From positions 124,001-188,000 of the forward strand of contig NZ_CP048030.1 of assembly GCF_010092425.1 (NCBI RefSeq): a stretch of DNA of 64,000 bases, in the 5' to 3' direction. Both the position numbers and the translations under genes were made by a program. This document shows positions 8,464 to 17,578 of this stretch, piece after piece (position 1 is the first letter of the stretch; each line of letters begins with the position of its first letter). A model generated the notes under the pieces. That model did no database searches and had not been told where the DNA came from. It saw nothing but the letters and a program-made list of their open reading frames with translations. Source of the stretch: Sinimarinibacterium sp. NLF-5-8 (GTDB lineage: Bacteria > Pseudomonadota > Gammaproteobacteria > Nevskiales > Nevskiaceae).

Positions 8464-11181
8464 TTAGGCCGTGGCAAGGGCTTGGTAGCGCTCAAATAAA
8501 AACGCAACGCGCTCGGCATCGCTGCCAAATTTGGTTTTGCCGTAGGCCGCATCCACGCACTTATCCAGCGCTTGATGGGCTTTGAGCAGCGGCGGCGGCA
8601 TGGTCAGCGGGTCGTACAAATCGGCTAAAGATGCGTTGGCAAATTGCGCGCGCGCCTCCAGCACCGCCTGAGCAGCGGTTTCAATGGCGCTGCGCTGTTT
8701 GTCGCTGGGCGCGTCAGGCCAGGGGAAGTTGTTGTAGACGATCGCGGCGGAATAGCGGAAATCGCTTTTCAGCCGACCGCAGACCGCACGCACCCAAGCG
8801 TTGTGCATCGTGCTGGAGAGGATGCCGAAGTGGAAGAGCGTGGCGTCATAAACAGCAAGGCACAGGTTGCTGACAACCATTTCGGGGCTGCTAAATCCGA
8901 TGGGGACGAATTGGCGACGCTCCGACGACACACTTGGCACCACGATGTACGGAGCTTCAATGTGCGAGACAAACGCGAAAGTGGACGGGACTTCAGCAAG
9001 CTTGCGCGTCGCTGGGCGTTTACTCTCCAAGCGAAACTTGCGAACCGAGTTCAGTCGGTCAAGTACCAATTTGCTTTTACGGAATACGCTGGGAGGACAG
9101 TCTTTCAGCCACAGGCAGTAGCGCTCGCCCCCATTGATGAACTCCTCGGCACCAAGAAACAGCCGAACGTACGGTTGAAGTTCCGGGGTTTCGCGGCGAA
9201 GTTCGTCTGCTTCACTTGGCGTCATGAGTAAGTGGCCGCCGTCGATGGGTTGATTGCCGAAAGCAATCGTCGGCACATCACAAATCGGCTTGCCGCGCCG
9301 AGCCAGCACCACGTCGGAGGCATCGACCAGATAGGGGTTGATGTTGGCAGCGGCGACCGCATGCGGCTCGCCTTTAATATCTTCGTAGTCGTAGAGGGTT
9401 TTATTGGGCTCATCCTGTAAGCCAAAGCCAACGATGATGCAGTGCACGGCGGCAACGCCGCGCGCTTCGTTGCGCCAGCTAAAGGTGCGGTGGGCAAAGT
9501 GGATTTTGATGCCTTGCTGGAGCATCCAGCCCCAGAGCACGCCGACTTGCTCACCCTGGCAAATGGAGTTGGTGGAGACAAAAGCGCAGCGAATCGCGCG
9601 CGCGCCGTTGGCAGGCAGGGCGATGTAGCGCGCGGCTTTGACGTACCAGGCGGCAACAAAATCGAGCAGGCCAGCGCTGGGGATGCCGTCGAATACGGCT
9701 TGAGTGTCACTGCGCTGGGCATCGTTCATGTATTTGGCACCGACAAACGGCGGATTGCCCAGCACATGGCTGCACCGCTGGCGCGGTAATACGCTGTCCC
9801 AGTCCAGTGTCAGGGCGTTGCCGTGAACAATGTTGGCGCTGGCTTTGAGGGGGATGCGGGCAAAGTAGAGGCCAAACTCTTCGCTGACCTTGAGGTTCAT
9901 CTGGTGGTCAATCAGCCACAGGGCGACCTGGGCGATCTGGGCGGGAAACTCCTCGATCTCAATGCCGTAAAACTGATCCACGTCAATTTGGATGAGGCCG
10001 TGAACGTCGAGACTGAGCTGGCCGGAGGTGCGCGCGGCGCGCAGCACGTCCAGCTCTAACAGGCGCAGTTCGCGGTAGGTGATGACCAAAAAGTTGCCGC
10101 AGCCGCAGGCGGGGTCAAAAAAAGTGAGGCTGCGGAGCTTTTTGTGAAACTCAAAGAGTTTGTTTTTGTTGGTTTTGATCTTTTCAAACTCGGCGCGCAG
10201 TTCGTCCAAAAACAAAGGGTGGATGAGTTTTTGAATGTTTTTTTCAGAGGTGTAGTGCGCGCCCAGATTGCGGCGGGCGGTGCTGTCCATGATGGATTGA
10301 AACAGGGCACCAAAAATGGCCGGGGAGATGGGGCTCCAGTCCAGCGCGCAGCAGTCGAGCAGGGCATCACGCATTTTGCTGTCAAAGGCGGCGGTGTCGA
10401 TGCGTTCGGTAAACAGTTTGCCGTTGATGTAGGGGAATTGGTTGAGCTGTTCGTCGAGGTTTTTCAGGCGCGCGGGGGTGGGTTTGTTGAGCACTTGAAA
10501 AAGCTCATCGAGCTTGGCGGCCAGGTCGCTGCCGTCCTCGGCGGTGCGTTCGCGGATGTAGTCGGTGAACAGGCTGCGCTCAAAAATGCCGGTGTCCTCG
10601 GCAAACAGGCAAAACAACAGGCGGACAAGGTAAACCTGCAAAGCGTGGTTGGGGTAGCCAATGGCTTTGAGCTGGTCGTAAAGCCGTCCCATTTTTTCGG
10701 CGGCGCGGATGTTGACCGGGTCTTGATCTTGGTAAACGTGCGTCTGGTAGCCGGCTAAAAAGGCAAAGCGTTTGACCTCGCGGTGCAGTTCTTGCAGGGC
10801 AAACTCAAAGGCTTCGTCGGTTTCAAGGTCGTGAATCCGAAAGCGGGCAAAGTCGGAGACGATGATGTAGCGCGGCAGTTCGTTGTCTTTGAGGCCGGGG
10901 AAGTAGCCGCGCGCTTGTTGGTAGGCGCGATCGAGGTCTTTGCCACGCGATTTGTGCTCGATTAAAACAACGCCTTTCCACAGCAGGTCAATAAAACCGT
11001 CGCGGCCATCGAGTTTTTTGACTTTGCGCTCAAAGCTGGCAACGCGACGACGGCTGACGCCAAAGATATTGAAAAAGGCGTCCCAAAAACTTTTGGCGTC
11101 GGCATCTTCCGATTCGGCGTGCTGCCATTCGCGGCTGAAGGCCAGCGCGCGGTCTTTGATTTCGTTCCAACTCAGGGGCAT
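8464..11181 (-). CDS. MmeI-like type IIL restriction-modification enzyme (fused nuclease, methyltransferase and specificity domains)
   Basis: A 905-residue single-chain enzyme with MmeI architecture and near MmeI's length of 919. The N-terminal PD-(D/E)XK nuclease site is visible as D65-x9-E75-H-K77, spaced as in MmeI (D70-x9-E80-x-K82). A helical linker follows. Then comes a gamma-class N6-adenine methyltransferase with SAM motif I FDPACGCGNF (about residue 356) and catalytic motif NPPF (about residue 476). The C-terminal third should be the DNA-recognition domain. Such enzymes methylate one strand of their site and cut about 20 bases away, so no separate methylase gene is needed; none is nearby. 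The recognition sequence cannot be deduced. The frame is intact, so the enzyme is probably active. Confidence 0.9.
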   Translation of the reverse strand: MPLSWNEIKDRALAFSREWQHAESEDADAKSFWDAFFNIFGVSRRRVASFERKVKKLDGRDGFIDLLWKGVVLIEHKSRGKDLDRAYQQARGYFPGLKDNELPRYIIVSDFARFRIHDLETDEAFEFALQELHREVKRFAFLAGYQTHVYQDQDPVNIRAAEKMGRLYDQLKAIGYPNHALQVYLVRLLFCLFAEDTGIFERSLFTDYIRERTAEDGSDLAAKLDELFQVLNKPTPARLKNLDEQLNQFPYINGKLFTERIDTAAFDSKMRDALLDCCALDWSPISPAIFGALFQSIMDSTARRNLGAHYTSEKNIQKLIHPLFLDELRAEFEKIKTNKNKLFEFHKKLRSLTFFDPACGCGNFLVITYRELRLLELDVLRAARTSGQLSLDVHGLIQIDVDQFYGIEIEEFPAQIAQVALWLIDHQMNLKVSEEFGLYFARIPLKASANIVHGNALTLDWDSVLPRQRCSHVLGNPPFVGAKYMNDAQRSDTQAVFDGIPSAGLLDFVAAWYVKAARYIALPANGARAIRCAFVSTNSICQGEQVGVLWGWMLQQGIKIHFAHRTFSWRNEARGVAAVHCIIVGFGLQDEPNKTLYDYEDIKGEPHAVAAANINPYLVDASDVVLARRGKPICDVPTIAFGNQPIDGGHLLMTPSEADELRRETPELQPYVRLFLGAEEFINGGERYCLWLKDCPPSVFRKSKLVLDRLNSVRKFRLESKRPATRKLAEVPSTFAFVSHIEAPYIVVPSVSSERRQFVPIGFSSPEMVVSNLCLAVYDATLFHFGILSSTMHNAWVRAVCGRLKSDFRYSAAIVYNNFPWPDAPSDKQRSAIETAAQAVLEARAQFANASLADLYDPLTMPPPLLKAHQALDKCVDAAYGKTKFGSDAERVAFLFERYQALATA

Positions 11182-11265
11182 GGGCTTTGATTTTGATTGG
11201 GCGCATCAAAAGCGCGGGGGCTGAAGTCTGGGGGCAAAAAGAGGCTCAAAAAGCGCGCGCGGGGC

Positions 11266-13053
11266 TTAATTTAAACAGTCATGCGTCCAGATCACCTGCT
11301 GTTCGACGTGGGCGGGGTGCCCCGGCGGCGGGGTGTATTCGAGCATGTAAATCATTTTGAAGGTGCTCAGGCGCGCATCGCCGGTCTGGTTGGCATTCCA
11401 TTGGCGGCACAGATAGCGCCCGTAATACAGGCGGTTGCCGCTGTAGGCGGCTTGCCAGATGCGGGTGCGATAGGTGAGCCAGCGGATGTTGCCGTGGGTT
11501 TGGGAGTAGACCGCCGGTTTGTCCAGGCGGGCGGCGCCCGCGCGATCGGGATGGAGCACATCGACAGGGGTGCCGTCGATCTGTAGGCCGCTGATGGCAA
11601 GCCAGCCGTCCTCTTTGTCGGGGTGCGGTGCAAACATGTTCCAGTATTGGTCAATGCGCAGGGTTCTGAAAACAGGGGTGAGGGCGGCGTAGCTGGCCTG
11701 CGGTGGCATGCCGATGGTGTGCAGGTTCCAGATCAGCACCAGCGCCACCATCACGGCGGCGAGGCTGTTGCCGAGACGACCCAGAGTCCATTGGATCGTT
11801 CGCGCAGGCAGCAAAAATCCGCTGATGCGACCAAAGGTGCCGCGATGCCGGGCAACGAAGTCGTAAGCGATATTGCCGGGGCGGTCGAGCGCGCGCGCGC
11901 GCAGCAGCGGCCACAGCCAGAACCAGAGCGGCGAACGGCGAATCAGGATGGTGAAGGCCTGCCATTTGAGGTAGGCGCTGTCATCGCTGTCGATGACGAC
12001 CCAGGAGTAGTTGGCCTTCATCAGGGTATCCGCGCGCGGATTTTGCTGGGCGGGGGTGATCGGACTGTCGGGCAGGATCAGAAACTGTTGAAACAGACGG
12101 CAGGACTTGAGGCAAAAACCGCAGTCGATGTCGTAATAAATCTTGGGCGGCGCGGGTTGTTTGCGCAGATGGCGCGCGCGCAGGCCATCCCAGAACCAGC
12201 CGCCCAGAAACACCGTCAGCGATGCGAGGCTGACGTAGGGGAAATGCCCCAGTTCCAGACACAGCAAAAAACCGATGTGCATGGCCATGAACAGCAGCAT
12301 CAGCACCAGGCGGATGGGGCGCAGAAACAGGGGCGTGAACATCAGGACAGGCCCGAGCAGCTCCAGCCACCAGACAAAAAAGCTCAAGGCCTGGGTCAGC
12401 GCAAAAAACTGATTGAGCCAGGTGCCGAACGGCAAGACATGGCGATCCAGCGACAGGGCGTAATAAACGGCGCTGTAGTCGGGCACCCATTCGGGGCTGT
12501 GCTTGAGGATGGCGCTGTAAAAATAAACCGACATGACCTGCATCAGCAGGCCGACCGTGGCCCAGGACAGATGCAAATGGCGCTCGGGTGGCGGATTCTG
12601 GGCGATTGCGGCATCCACCGAAAAGCGCGCGCCCAGCGGCAAGAACATGGCCCAGAACAACAGGCAAGCAATGAGAATGTCGCCACCGATCAGCACCATG
12701 TAGTTTCGATTCAGCAGCGAAGCCCACAACACAAACGACAAAATCGTGACGCGGCGAGTGTGCCAGCCCAGCGTGAGCATGGCGGCCAGGACGGTTTGCA
12801 CACCGAGCAGGGCGTAAACAAACCAAGCGCTGCCGCTGATCAGATACAGCGACAGGCGCGGGCCGACATCGGAATCGAGCAGCCAACTGCGCGGCATCAC
12901 CCCGGCATCGGTATACAGGGCGCCGGCCTGGGTCAGTGCCAGCAGCAGGTTGCAAAACAGCACGCTGCCCAGAGCGACGCGGAACAGCGCCAGGGTACGA
13001 AGGTCAATGCCAAAAACTTCAGAAAGACGCGACCAGCGGGGTGAGGTTTGCAT
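11266..13053 (-). CDS. HTTM-domain membrane protein fused to a DCC (DUF393) thiol-disulfide domain
   Basis: A 595-residue membrane protein from the ATG at 13053; an ATG 12 codons upstream is an alternative. The N-terminal half has many hydrophobic helices and resembles the HTTM domain of vitamin K-dependent gamma-carboxylase relatives (FGIDLRTLALFRVALG, DSDVGPRLSLYL, GGDILIACLLFWAMFLPLG). At about residues 306-315 there is IYYDIDCGFCLKSC, the DCC signature of DUF393 proteins, followed by a globular segment and at least one further membrane helix. Two domains usually found as neighbours are thus in one chain. The function is unknown; a redox role at the membrane is inferred. It diverges from the alpha/beta-hydrolase gene. 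Confidence 0.8.
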   Translation of the reverse strand: MQTSPRWSRLSEVFGIDLRTLALFRVALGSVLFCNLLLALTQAGALYTDAGVMPRSWLLDSDVGPRLSLYLISGSAWFVYALLGVQTVLAAMLTLGWHTRRVTILSFVLWASLLNRNYMVLIGGDILIACLLFWAMFLPLGARFSVDAAIAQNPPPERHLHLSWATVGLLMQVMSVYFYSAILKHSPEWVPDYSAVYYALSLDRHVLPFGTWLNQFFALTQALSFFVWWLELLGPVLMFTPLFLRPIRLVLMLLFMAMHIGFLLCLELGHFPYVSLASLTVFLGGWFWDGLRARHLRKQPAPPKIYYDIDCGFCLKSCRLFQQFLILPDSPITPAQQNPRADTLMKANYSWVVIDSDDSAYLKWQAFTILIRRSPLWFWLWPLLRARALDRPGNIAYDFVARHRGTFGRISGFLLPARTIQWTLGRLGNSLAAVMVALVLIWNLHTIGMPPQASYAALTPVFRTLRIDQYWNMFAPHPDKEDGWLAISGLQIDGTPVDVLHPDRAGAARLDKPAVYSQTHGNIRWLTYRTRIWQAAYSGNRLYYGRYLCRQWNANQTGDARLSTFKMIYMLEYTPPPGHPAHVEQQVIWTHDCLN

Positions 13054-13145
13054 GTGTCGTTCAGGTGGTTGGATTGCAGGTTCAAGCATACGCAGCGCGC
13101 GCGCAAAAAGGGTAGGGTGCGCACACTTTGCATCACGAGGTTTTT

Positions 13146-13814
13146 ATGACTCTGTCCATTCCCGCGCCGGGCATCACGGCACCGCTGCTGATTGATGCGC
13201 CTTCGGGGCAGATCGAAGCGCTGTGGAGCGCGCCCCGGCAGTGCGCGCAGCCGCCGGCGGTGGCGGTGGTGTGCCATCCGCACCCGTTGCGTGGCGGCGC
13301 GATGACCAACAAGGTGACCTGGGCGCTGGCCAATGCTGCGCAAAAAGCAGGCATGCACGCGCTGCGCTTCAACTTCAGGGGCGTGGGCAAAAGCAGCGGC
13401 GAACACGCGCAAGGCATCGGCGAGACCGATGATGTGGTGTGGCTGGCGCAGTGGATGCAGGCGCAGGTGCCGGGCGCGCGCGTGGCGCTGATGGGGTTCT
13501 CATTCGGCGGCTGGGTCAGCATCCAGGCAGCCGCGCGCGTGCAGCCGTTTGTCCAGGTCAGTGTTGCGCCGCCGTTTTACAAATATGTGCCGGCGACAGC
13601 ACCACTGCCGCAGCGCCCATCGTGTCCGTGGATGGTGATTCATGGCGATGCCGATGAGATCGTCGATTTTGCCCAGACCCGGGCGGCCGTCGATCACTAT
13701 CAACCTGCGGTGGTATGGGTCACGGTGGAAGGCGCCGGGCACTTTTTTCATGGGCGGTTGACCGAGCTTGATCACCACATCGCCCCTTTTTTGCGCGCGC
13801 AGCTTTCGATTTAA
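13146..13814 (+). CDS. Alpha/beta-hydrolase of the small CocE/DUF-type esterase group
   Basis: A 222-residue soluble hydrolase. The nucleophile elbow is GFSFGG with the catalytic serine. The oxyanion-hole region is VCHPHPLRGGAMTNKV. The acid lies in HGDADEIVDF and the catalytic histidine in EGAGHFFHGR, so the triad is complete. The ATG at 13146 has a GAGG ribosome-binding site seven bases upstream. Relatives are poorly characterised esterases or thioesterases; the substrate cannot be assigned. It opens a rightward run of envelope genes. Confidence 0.88.
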   Translation: MTLSIPAPGITAPLLIDAPSGQIEALWSAPRQCAQPPAVAVVCHPHPLRGGAMTNKVTWALANAAQKAGMHALRFNFRGVGKSSGEHAQGIGETDDVVWLAQWMQAQVPGARVALMGFSFGGWVSIQAAARVQPFVQVSVAPPFYKYVPATAPLPQRPSCPWMVIHGDADEIVDFAQTRAAVDHYQPAVVWVTVEGAGHFFHGRLTELDHHIAPFLRAQLSI

Positions 13815-13881
13815 GCGCTTGTTCAGCGTGGCTTGCCTTACTATTCCCCTCTGTTTTTACAAATTGACCAACGAGGCTTTT

Positions 13882-14619
13882 ATGCGTTTTGCATGTGCAG
13901 CGGTGCTGATGGCAGGGATGAGTGCCTCGGCGTGGGCGGGTACGGAGTTGAACATTGCCTGCAATAACAGCGCAGGCGGCTGTCAATCGGTATTTGAATC
14001 GGCGACGCGCGACCTGACGGCCACCTTGAACTACAAGGCGCTGGAACCCGCCGAGGCCACCGGGCTGCTCGGCGTGGGCGTCGGCGCTTTTGCAACCTAT
14101 ACGCCGGTGCACGACAAAAATGCCTGGCGTGAACTCACCGGCAGCGATGTCGATTTTGTCGGCATGGCGGGTTTGCAGGCCACCAAGGGCTTGCCGTTCG
14201 GATTTGACGTCGGTGCGTTTTATACCTGGGTCCCGGACACCAGTGCCAAGGCTTTTGGTGCGCAGCTGCGCTATGCGATTCTGGAGGGCGGGGTGGCCAC
14301 GCCGGCGCTGGCGCTGCGCGGCGCATTCACGCGCACCAGCGGCATCGACGATTTTGATTTCACGACGCGCAGTGTCGATCTTTCGCTGTCCAAGGGGTTT
14401 GCAATGGTTACGCCCTATATCGGGGCGGGGTATGTCTGGGGCGTTGCCAAGCCGGGGGATGCGGTGGCCACAGCTGCCGGCCTGTCCAGGGCCAAGGCCG
14501 ACGAGGAGCGTTTTTTTCTGGGGGTGCGGCTGAGCATGCTGCTTCTGGAAGTGACGCCTGAGTTTGAGCGGGTGGGCAGCACCAATGCCTACAACCTGCG
14601 TCTCGGCATGTCGTTTTGA
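13882..14619 (+). CDS. Predicted outer-membrane beta-barrel protein
   Basis: The 245-residue product starts MRFACAAVLMAGMSASAWA, a clear signal peptide with cleavage after AWA. The mature part has alternating polar and hydrophobic residues (for example GVGVGAFATYTPV, FGAQLRYAILEGG, MVTPYIGAGYVWG) and ends NLRLGMSF, with the C-terminal phenylalanine used by BAM for barrel insertion. A GAGG site precedes the ATG. It may belong to the YfaZ-like barrels, which I cannot confirm. Two cysteines near the N-terminus (C11 and C18 of the mature protein) could pair. Confidence 0.75.
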   Translation: MRFACAAVLMAGMSASAWAGTELNIACNNSAGGCQSVFESATRDLTATLNYKALEPAEATGLLGVGVGAFATYTPVHDKNAWRELTGSDVDFVGMAGLQATKGLPFGFDVGAFYTWVPDTSAKAFGAQLRYAILEGGVATPALALRGAFTRTSGIDDFDFTTRSVDLSLSKGFAMVTPYIGAGYVWGVAKPGDAVATAAGLSRAKADEERFFLGVRLSMLLLEVTPEFERVGSTNAYNLRLGMSF

Positions 14620-14646
14620 GGTCGCCGCGTGTGACGGCGATTTGTC

Positions 14647-15117
14647 ATGTTTGAAAAAATCACCCAATGGCTGAGCACCGCGCCTGCGCCGGCAGACCCG
14701 GTGCAGGCGCGGCAGCTGGCAATGGCGGTGTTGCTGGTGGAGGTGGGCCGCGCCGATTTCGACTTTGACGCCGACGAGCGTGCGCAAATGCAGCGGTTGT
14801 TGATCGACGGCCTGCATCTGTCCCCGGAGGATGCGCGCGCGCTGCTCGATCAAGCGGTGGCCGAATCGGGTGCAGCGGTTTCATTGCACGGCTTCATCGC
14901 CACCCTGAATGCGCAATTGGATGCCGATGGCAAGCGCCGCCTGTTGCAGGCACTGTGGCAGGTGGCCTACGCCGACGGACAGTTGAGCCCCCAGGAAGAA
15001 GCGCGAATCCGGCAGCTGGCCGAATTGCTCTATGTCTCCGATGCTGATTTTGTGCGCACGCGATTGCGTATTGTGGCACAAGCCAGCGACAACATCACCA
15101 CTGCTTCGGCAGTCTGA
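14647..15117 (+). CDS. TerB-like helical protein
   Basis: A 156-residue protein of the TerB (tellurite resistance) superfamily, an all-helical fold with a conserved acidic pattern. The hallmark repeats are ADFDFDADERAQMQRLL and YADGQLSPQEEARIRQLAELLYV, the latter being the typical D-G-x-(L/I)-x-x-x-E-x motif. Stand-alone TerB-like proteins are of unknown function and do not by themselves imply tellurite resistance. It lies between the beta-barrel gene and DUF1134, suggesting a shared transcript. Confidence 0.85.
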   Translation: MFEKITQWLSTAPAPADPVQARQLAMAVLLVEVGRADFDFDADERAQMQRLLIDGLHLSPEDARALLDQAVAESGAAVSLHGFIATLNAQLDADGKRRLLQALWQVAYADGQLSPQEEARIRQLAELLYVSDADFVRTRLRIVAQASDNITTASAV

Positions 15118-15138
15118 ACGTCCAATCAGAGGTTTTTC

Positions 15139-15759
15139 ATGTTGATGTGCAAACTGTCGAAATACCGGAGCGCGCGCGCAGCGGTTGTTGCTGCTGCACT
15201 GCTGGTGACCGGATCTGGTGCTTCGGCGCAGGATGATGGCGATGATTCCACCCGCCAGCCCGTCACCCAGACCCGCAGCACTTATTCGGCCGATGAGGTG
15301 GCGCGCGAGGCCGCCAGTTTTTTTGGCGAAAACAGCGAAAGCCTGGCCAAGGCCATCGAGCGCACATTTTCCGATCAGGGTCGTCCCACTGCCTATATTT
15401 ACGGGACTGAAAGCGGCGGCGCCTTTGTCGTCGGATTGCGCTACGGCCAAGGCACGCTGCAATTCAAGGATGGGCGTCGCCAGCCGGTGTTCTGGCAAGG
15501 TCCCAGCCTGGGCTGGGACTTTGGCGGCAACACCGCCAAGGTTTTTACCCTGGTCTACAACCTCGATGAACCGGCGCCGCTGTTTCAGCGATACCCGGCC
15601 GTTGACGGCAGTCTGTATGTGGTGGCGGGCATCAGCATGAATTATCAACGCAATGCCGATGTGGTGCTGGCACCGATCCGCATGGGTGTGGGGCTGCGCG
15701 CCGGGGCGAGTCTGGGGTATATCCACTACACTTCGCAGCATTCGTGGATTCCGTTTTGA
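15139..15759 (+). CDS. DUF1134 (EipA-like) envelope protein
   Basis: A 206-residue exported protein. A signal peptide (residues about 1-31, ending GASAQ) is followed by a short acidic linker and the DUF1134 domain: YSADEVAREAASFFG, AYIYGTESGGAFVVGLRYGQG, WQGPSLGWDFGGN and a C-terminal glycine-rich GVGLRAGASLGYIHY. The Brucella and Caulobacter member EipA is a periplasmic envelope-integrity factor; a like role here is inferred. An AGAGG site precedes the ATG. It lies downstream of the TerB-like gene in the same direction. Confidence 0.88.
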   Translation: MLMCKLSKYRSARAAVVAAALLVTGSGASAQDDGDDSTRQPVTQTRSTYSADEVAREAASFFGENSESLAKAIERTFSDQGRPTAYIYGTESGGAFVVGLRYGQGTLQFKDGRRQPVFWQGPSLGWDFGGNTAKVFTLVYNLDEPAPLFQRYPAVDGSLYVVAGISMNYQRNADVVLAPIRMGVGLRAGASLGYIHYTSQHSWIPF

Positions 15760-15851
15760 GTTTTTGAGTGGAACTCGGTGGATGAATCCGGGTCTTTTTG
15801 AGCCGCATCAGCGGAAACATCGATTTTTTACTGTCAAGGAGTGCTGATCTG

Positions 15852-16583
15852 ATGAGTTGGAACGACAACATGCGGCCGGTGCCGGTGCGTGACCAGGCCG
15901 GTTATCAACCCGGTCTGGCGCGCCCGCAGGCATCGGTACTGGCCACCAACAAGGTGCTGCGCAATACCTACATGCTGCTGTCGATGACGTTGCTGTTCAG
16001 TGCGGCGATGGCAGGGGTTTCGATGTGGGTTGGTGCCCCCTATGGCGCGAGCCTGCTGTGCTCGCTGGTGGCGCTTGGCTTGCTGTGGTTTGTGGTGCCG
16101 CGCACCGCACAATCCGAAGCCGGCATCTGGGTGGTCTTTGCCGTTACCGGACTGCTCGGCTTTGGTCTGGGGCCGGTGCTGAACATGTATCTCAAGGGTT
16201 TTGCCAACGGCTCTCAGATTGTATTGATGGCGTTTGGCATGACCGGCACGATCTTCGTCGGCCTGTCTGCGTATGCGATCAAGACCCAGCGTGATTTCAG
16301 CTTTATGCGCGGCTTTTTGTTCACCGGCATCATGCTGGCGTTCGTGGCCAGCATCGGCATGTTGGTGGCCTCGTTTTTCGGGGTGTACTTTCAGCCGCTG
16401 GCGCTGGGGATCTCGGCGATGTTCTCGCTGCTGATGTGCGGGATGATCCTGTATCAGACCGGTGAGATCATCAACGGTGGCGAAACCAACTACATCCTGG
16501 CAACGGTTTCGCTGTATGTGGCCATCTACAACCTGTTTACCAGCCTGTTGCATCTGCTCGGGTTTGCCGCAGGCGAGGATTGA
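15852..16583 (+). CDS. Bax inhibitor-1 family membrane protein (YccA/YbhL-like)
   Basis: A 243-residue inner-membrane protein with seven predicted helices, beginning MSWNDNMRPVPVRDQAGY after a clear AAGGAG site. It has BI-1 features: NKVLRNTYMLLSMTLLFSA, FGMTGTIFVGLSAYAIKTQRDFS and the C-terminal TGEIINGGETNYILATVSLYVAIYNLFTSLL with an acidic pair. E. coli YccA modulates FtsH, and bacterial BsYetJ is a pH-sensitive calcium leak channel; which applies here is unknown. It ends at a strong terminator and faces rpoH. Confidence 0.92.
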   Translation: MSWNDNMRPVPVRDQAGYQPGLARPQASVLATNKVLRNTYMLLSMTLLFSAAMAGVSMWVGAPYGASLLCSLVALGLLWFVVPRTAQSEAGIWVVFAVTGLLGFGLGPVLNMYLKGFANGSQIVLMAFGMTGTIFVGLSAYAIKTQRDFSFMRGFLFTGIMLAFVASIGMLVASFFGVYFQPLALGISAMFSLLMCGMILYQTGEIINGGETNYILATVSLYVAIYNLFTSLLHLLGFAAGED

Positions 16584-16603
16584 TTCTCTGTTCTTGCCCC
16601 AAC

Positions 16604-16632
16604 AAAAACGCCCGCGAAAAGCGGGCGTTTTT
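16604..16632. terminator. Bidirectional intrinsic terminator between the BI-1 gene and rpoH
   Basis: AAAAACGCCCGC (16604-16615) pairs with GCGGGCGTTTTT (16621-16632) around the loop GAAAA, giving a perfect 12-bp stem with U-runs in both directions. It lies between the BI-1 stop at 16583 and the converging rpoH stop at 16685. Confidence 0.93.
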
Positions 16633-16684
16633 GTTTTTGCGTCATTGAAAAGCGCGCGGTGTCGCCGCCTCCGCAGACCGGTAC

Positions 16685-17554
16685 TCAGGCTTCGGCTTCG
16701 ATCGCCTTGCGCATTTTCTTCATGGCGGCGACTTCAATCTGGCGGATGCGTTCGGCCGAGACGCCGTACTCGTCTGCCAACTCCTGAAGGCCGGTTTTTT
16801 CCCCCTCGTGCAGCCAGCGCCGTTGCAGGATATCGCGTGAGCGCTGGTCGAGTGCATGCAGCGCCTGGAGCATCTGCGTTTCGCGCTGTTCCTGCCACTG
16901 GGTTTCTTCGACCTGGGCGATGCTGTCGTGTCCGTCGGCCAGATAATCCTCGGGCATGTAGGCATCGTCATCGTCGCCGGGCGAGGCGCTGAACGACACA
17001 TCGCCACCGCTCAGACGTGCTTCCATCTGAAACACTTCTTCGGGTTTGACGTTCAGATCGTCGGCAATCGCCTGCGCCTGTTCGGGGTTGAGCCAGCCCA
17101 GGCTTTTCTTGGATGAGCGCAGGTTGAAGAACAGCTTGCGCTGTGCCTTGGTGGTGGCAATCTTGACGATGCGCCAGTTCTTCAGCACAAATTCATGGAT
17201 TTCCGACTTGATCCAGTGCACGGCAAACGAGATCAGGCGCACGCCGACATTCGGATCAAAGCGCTTGACGGCCTTCATCAGGCCGATGTTGCCTTCCTGG
17301 ATCAGGTCGGCCAGCGGCAGGCCATAGCCGAGATAGCCGCGCGCAATGTGCACCACATGACGCAGATTGTGCAGAACCAGCTGCTGTGCTGCGCCCAGAT
17401 CCTGCTGGGTGTGAAGCTTTTCAGCCAGCTCTTTTTCTGCCTCGGCATCCAGCGCCGGGATTTGATTCACGCTGGCGATATAGGCATCCAGGCTGCCTGT
17501 CAGCGGCATCAGCGGCATGTTGTTGTGCAGGGTCACGGCAGTGGTTGTGGTCAT
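16685..17554 (-). CDS. rpoH: Heat-shock sigma factor RpoH (sigma-32)
   Basis: RpoH directs RNA polymerase to heat-shock promoters. The 289-residue product carries region 2 (GYLGYGLPLADLIQEGNIGLMKAVKRFDP), the RpoH box QRKLFFNLR, and region 4 with a helix-turn-helix (TGLQELADEYGVSAERIRQIEVAAMKKMR). The ATG at 17554 was chosen because GGGAG lies nine bases upstream and the predicted promoter would leave only a short leader; the ATG at 17575 would nearly coincide with the transcription start. A perfect CIRCE element covers the promoter, pointing to HrcA repression. The order rpoH-ftsX-ftsE-ftsY is conserved in many proteobacteria. Confidence 0.97.
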   Translation of the reverse strand: MTTTTAVTLHNNMPLMPLTGSLDAYIASVNQIPALDAEAEKELAEKLHTQQDLGAAQQLVLHNLRHVVHIARGYLGYGLPLADLIQEGNIGLMKAVKRFDPNVGVRLISFAVHWIKSEIHEFVLKNWRIVKIATTKAQRKLFFNLRSSKKSLGWLNPEQAQAIADDLNVKPEEVFQMEARLSGGDVSFSASPGDDDDAYMPEDYLADGHDSIAQVEETQWQEQRETQMLQALHALDQRSRDILQRRWLHEGEKTGLQELADEYGVSAERIRQIEVAAMKKMRKAIEAEA

Positions 17555-17578
17555 CTCAAGCATCTCCCATTTCATGCG

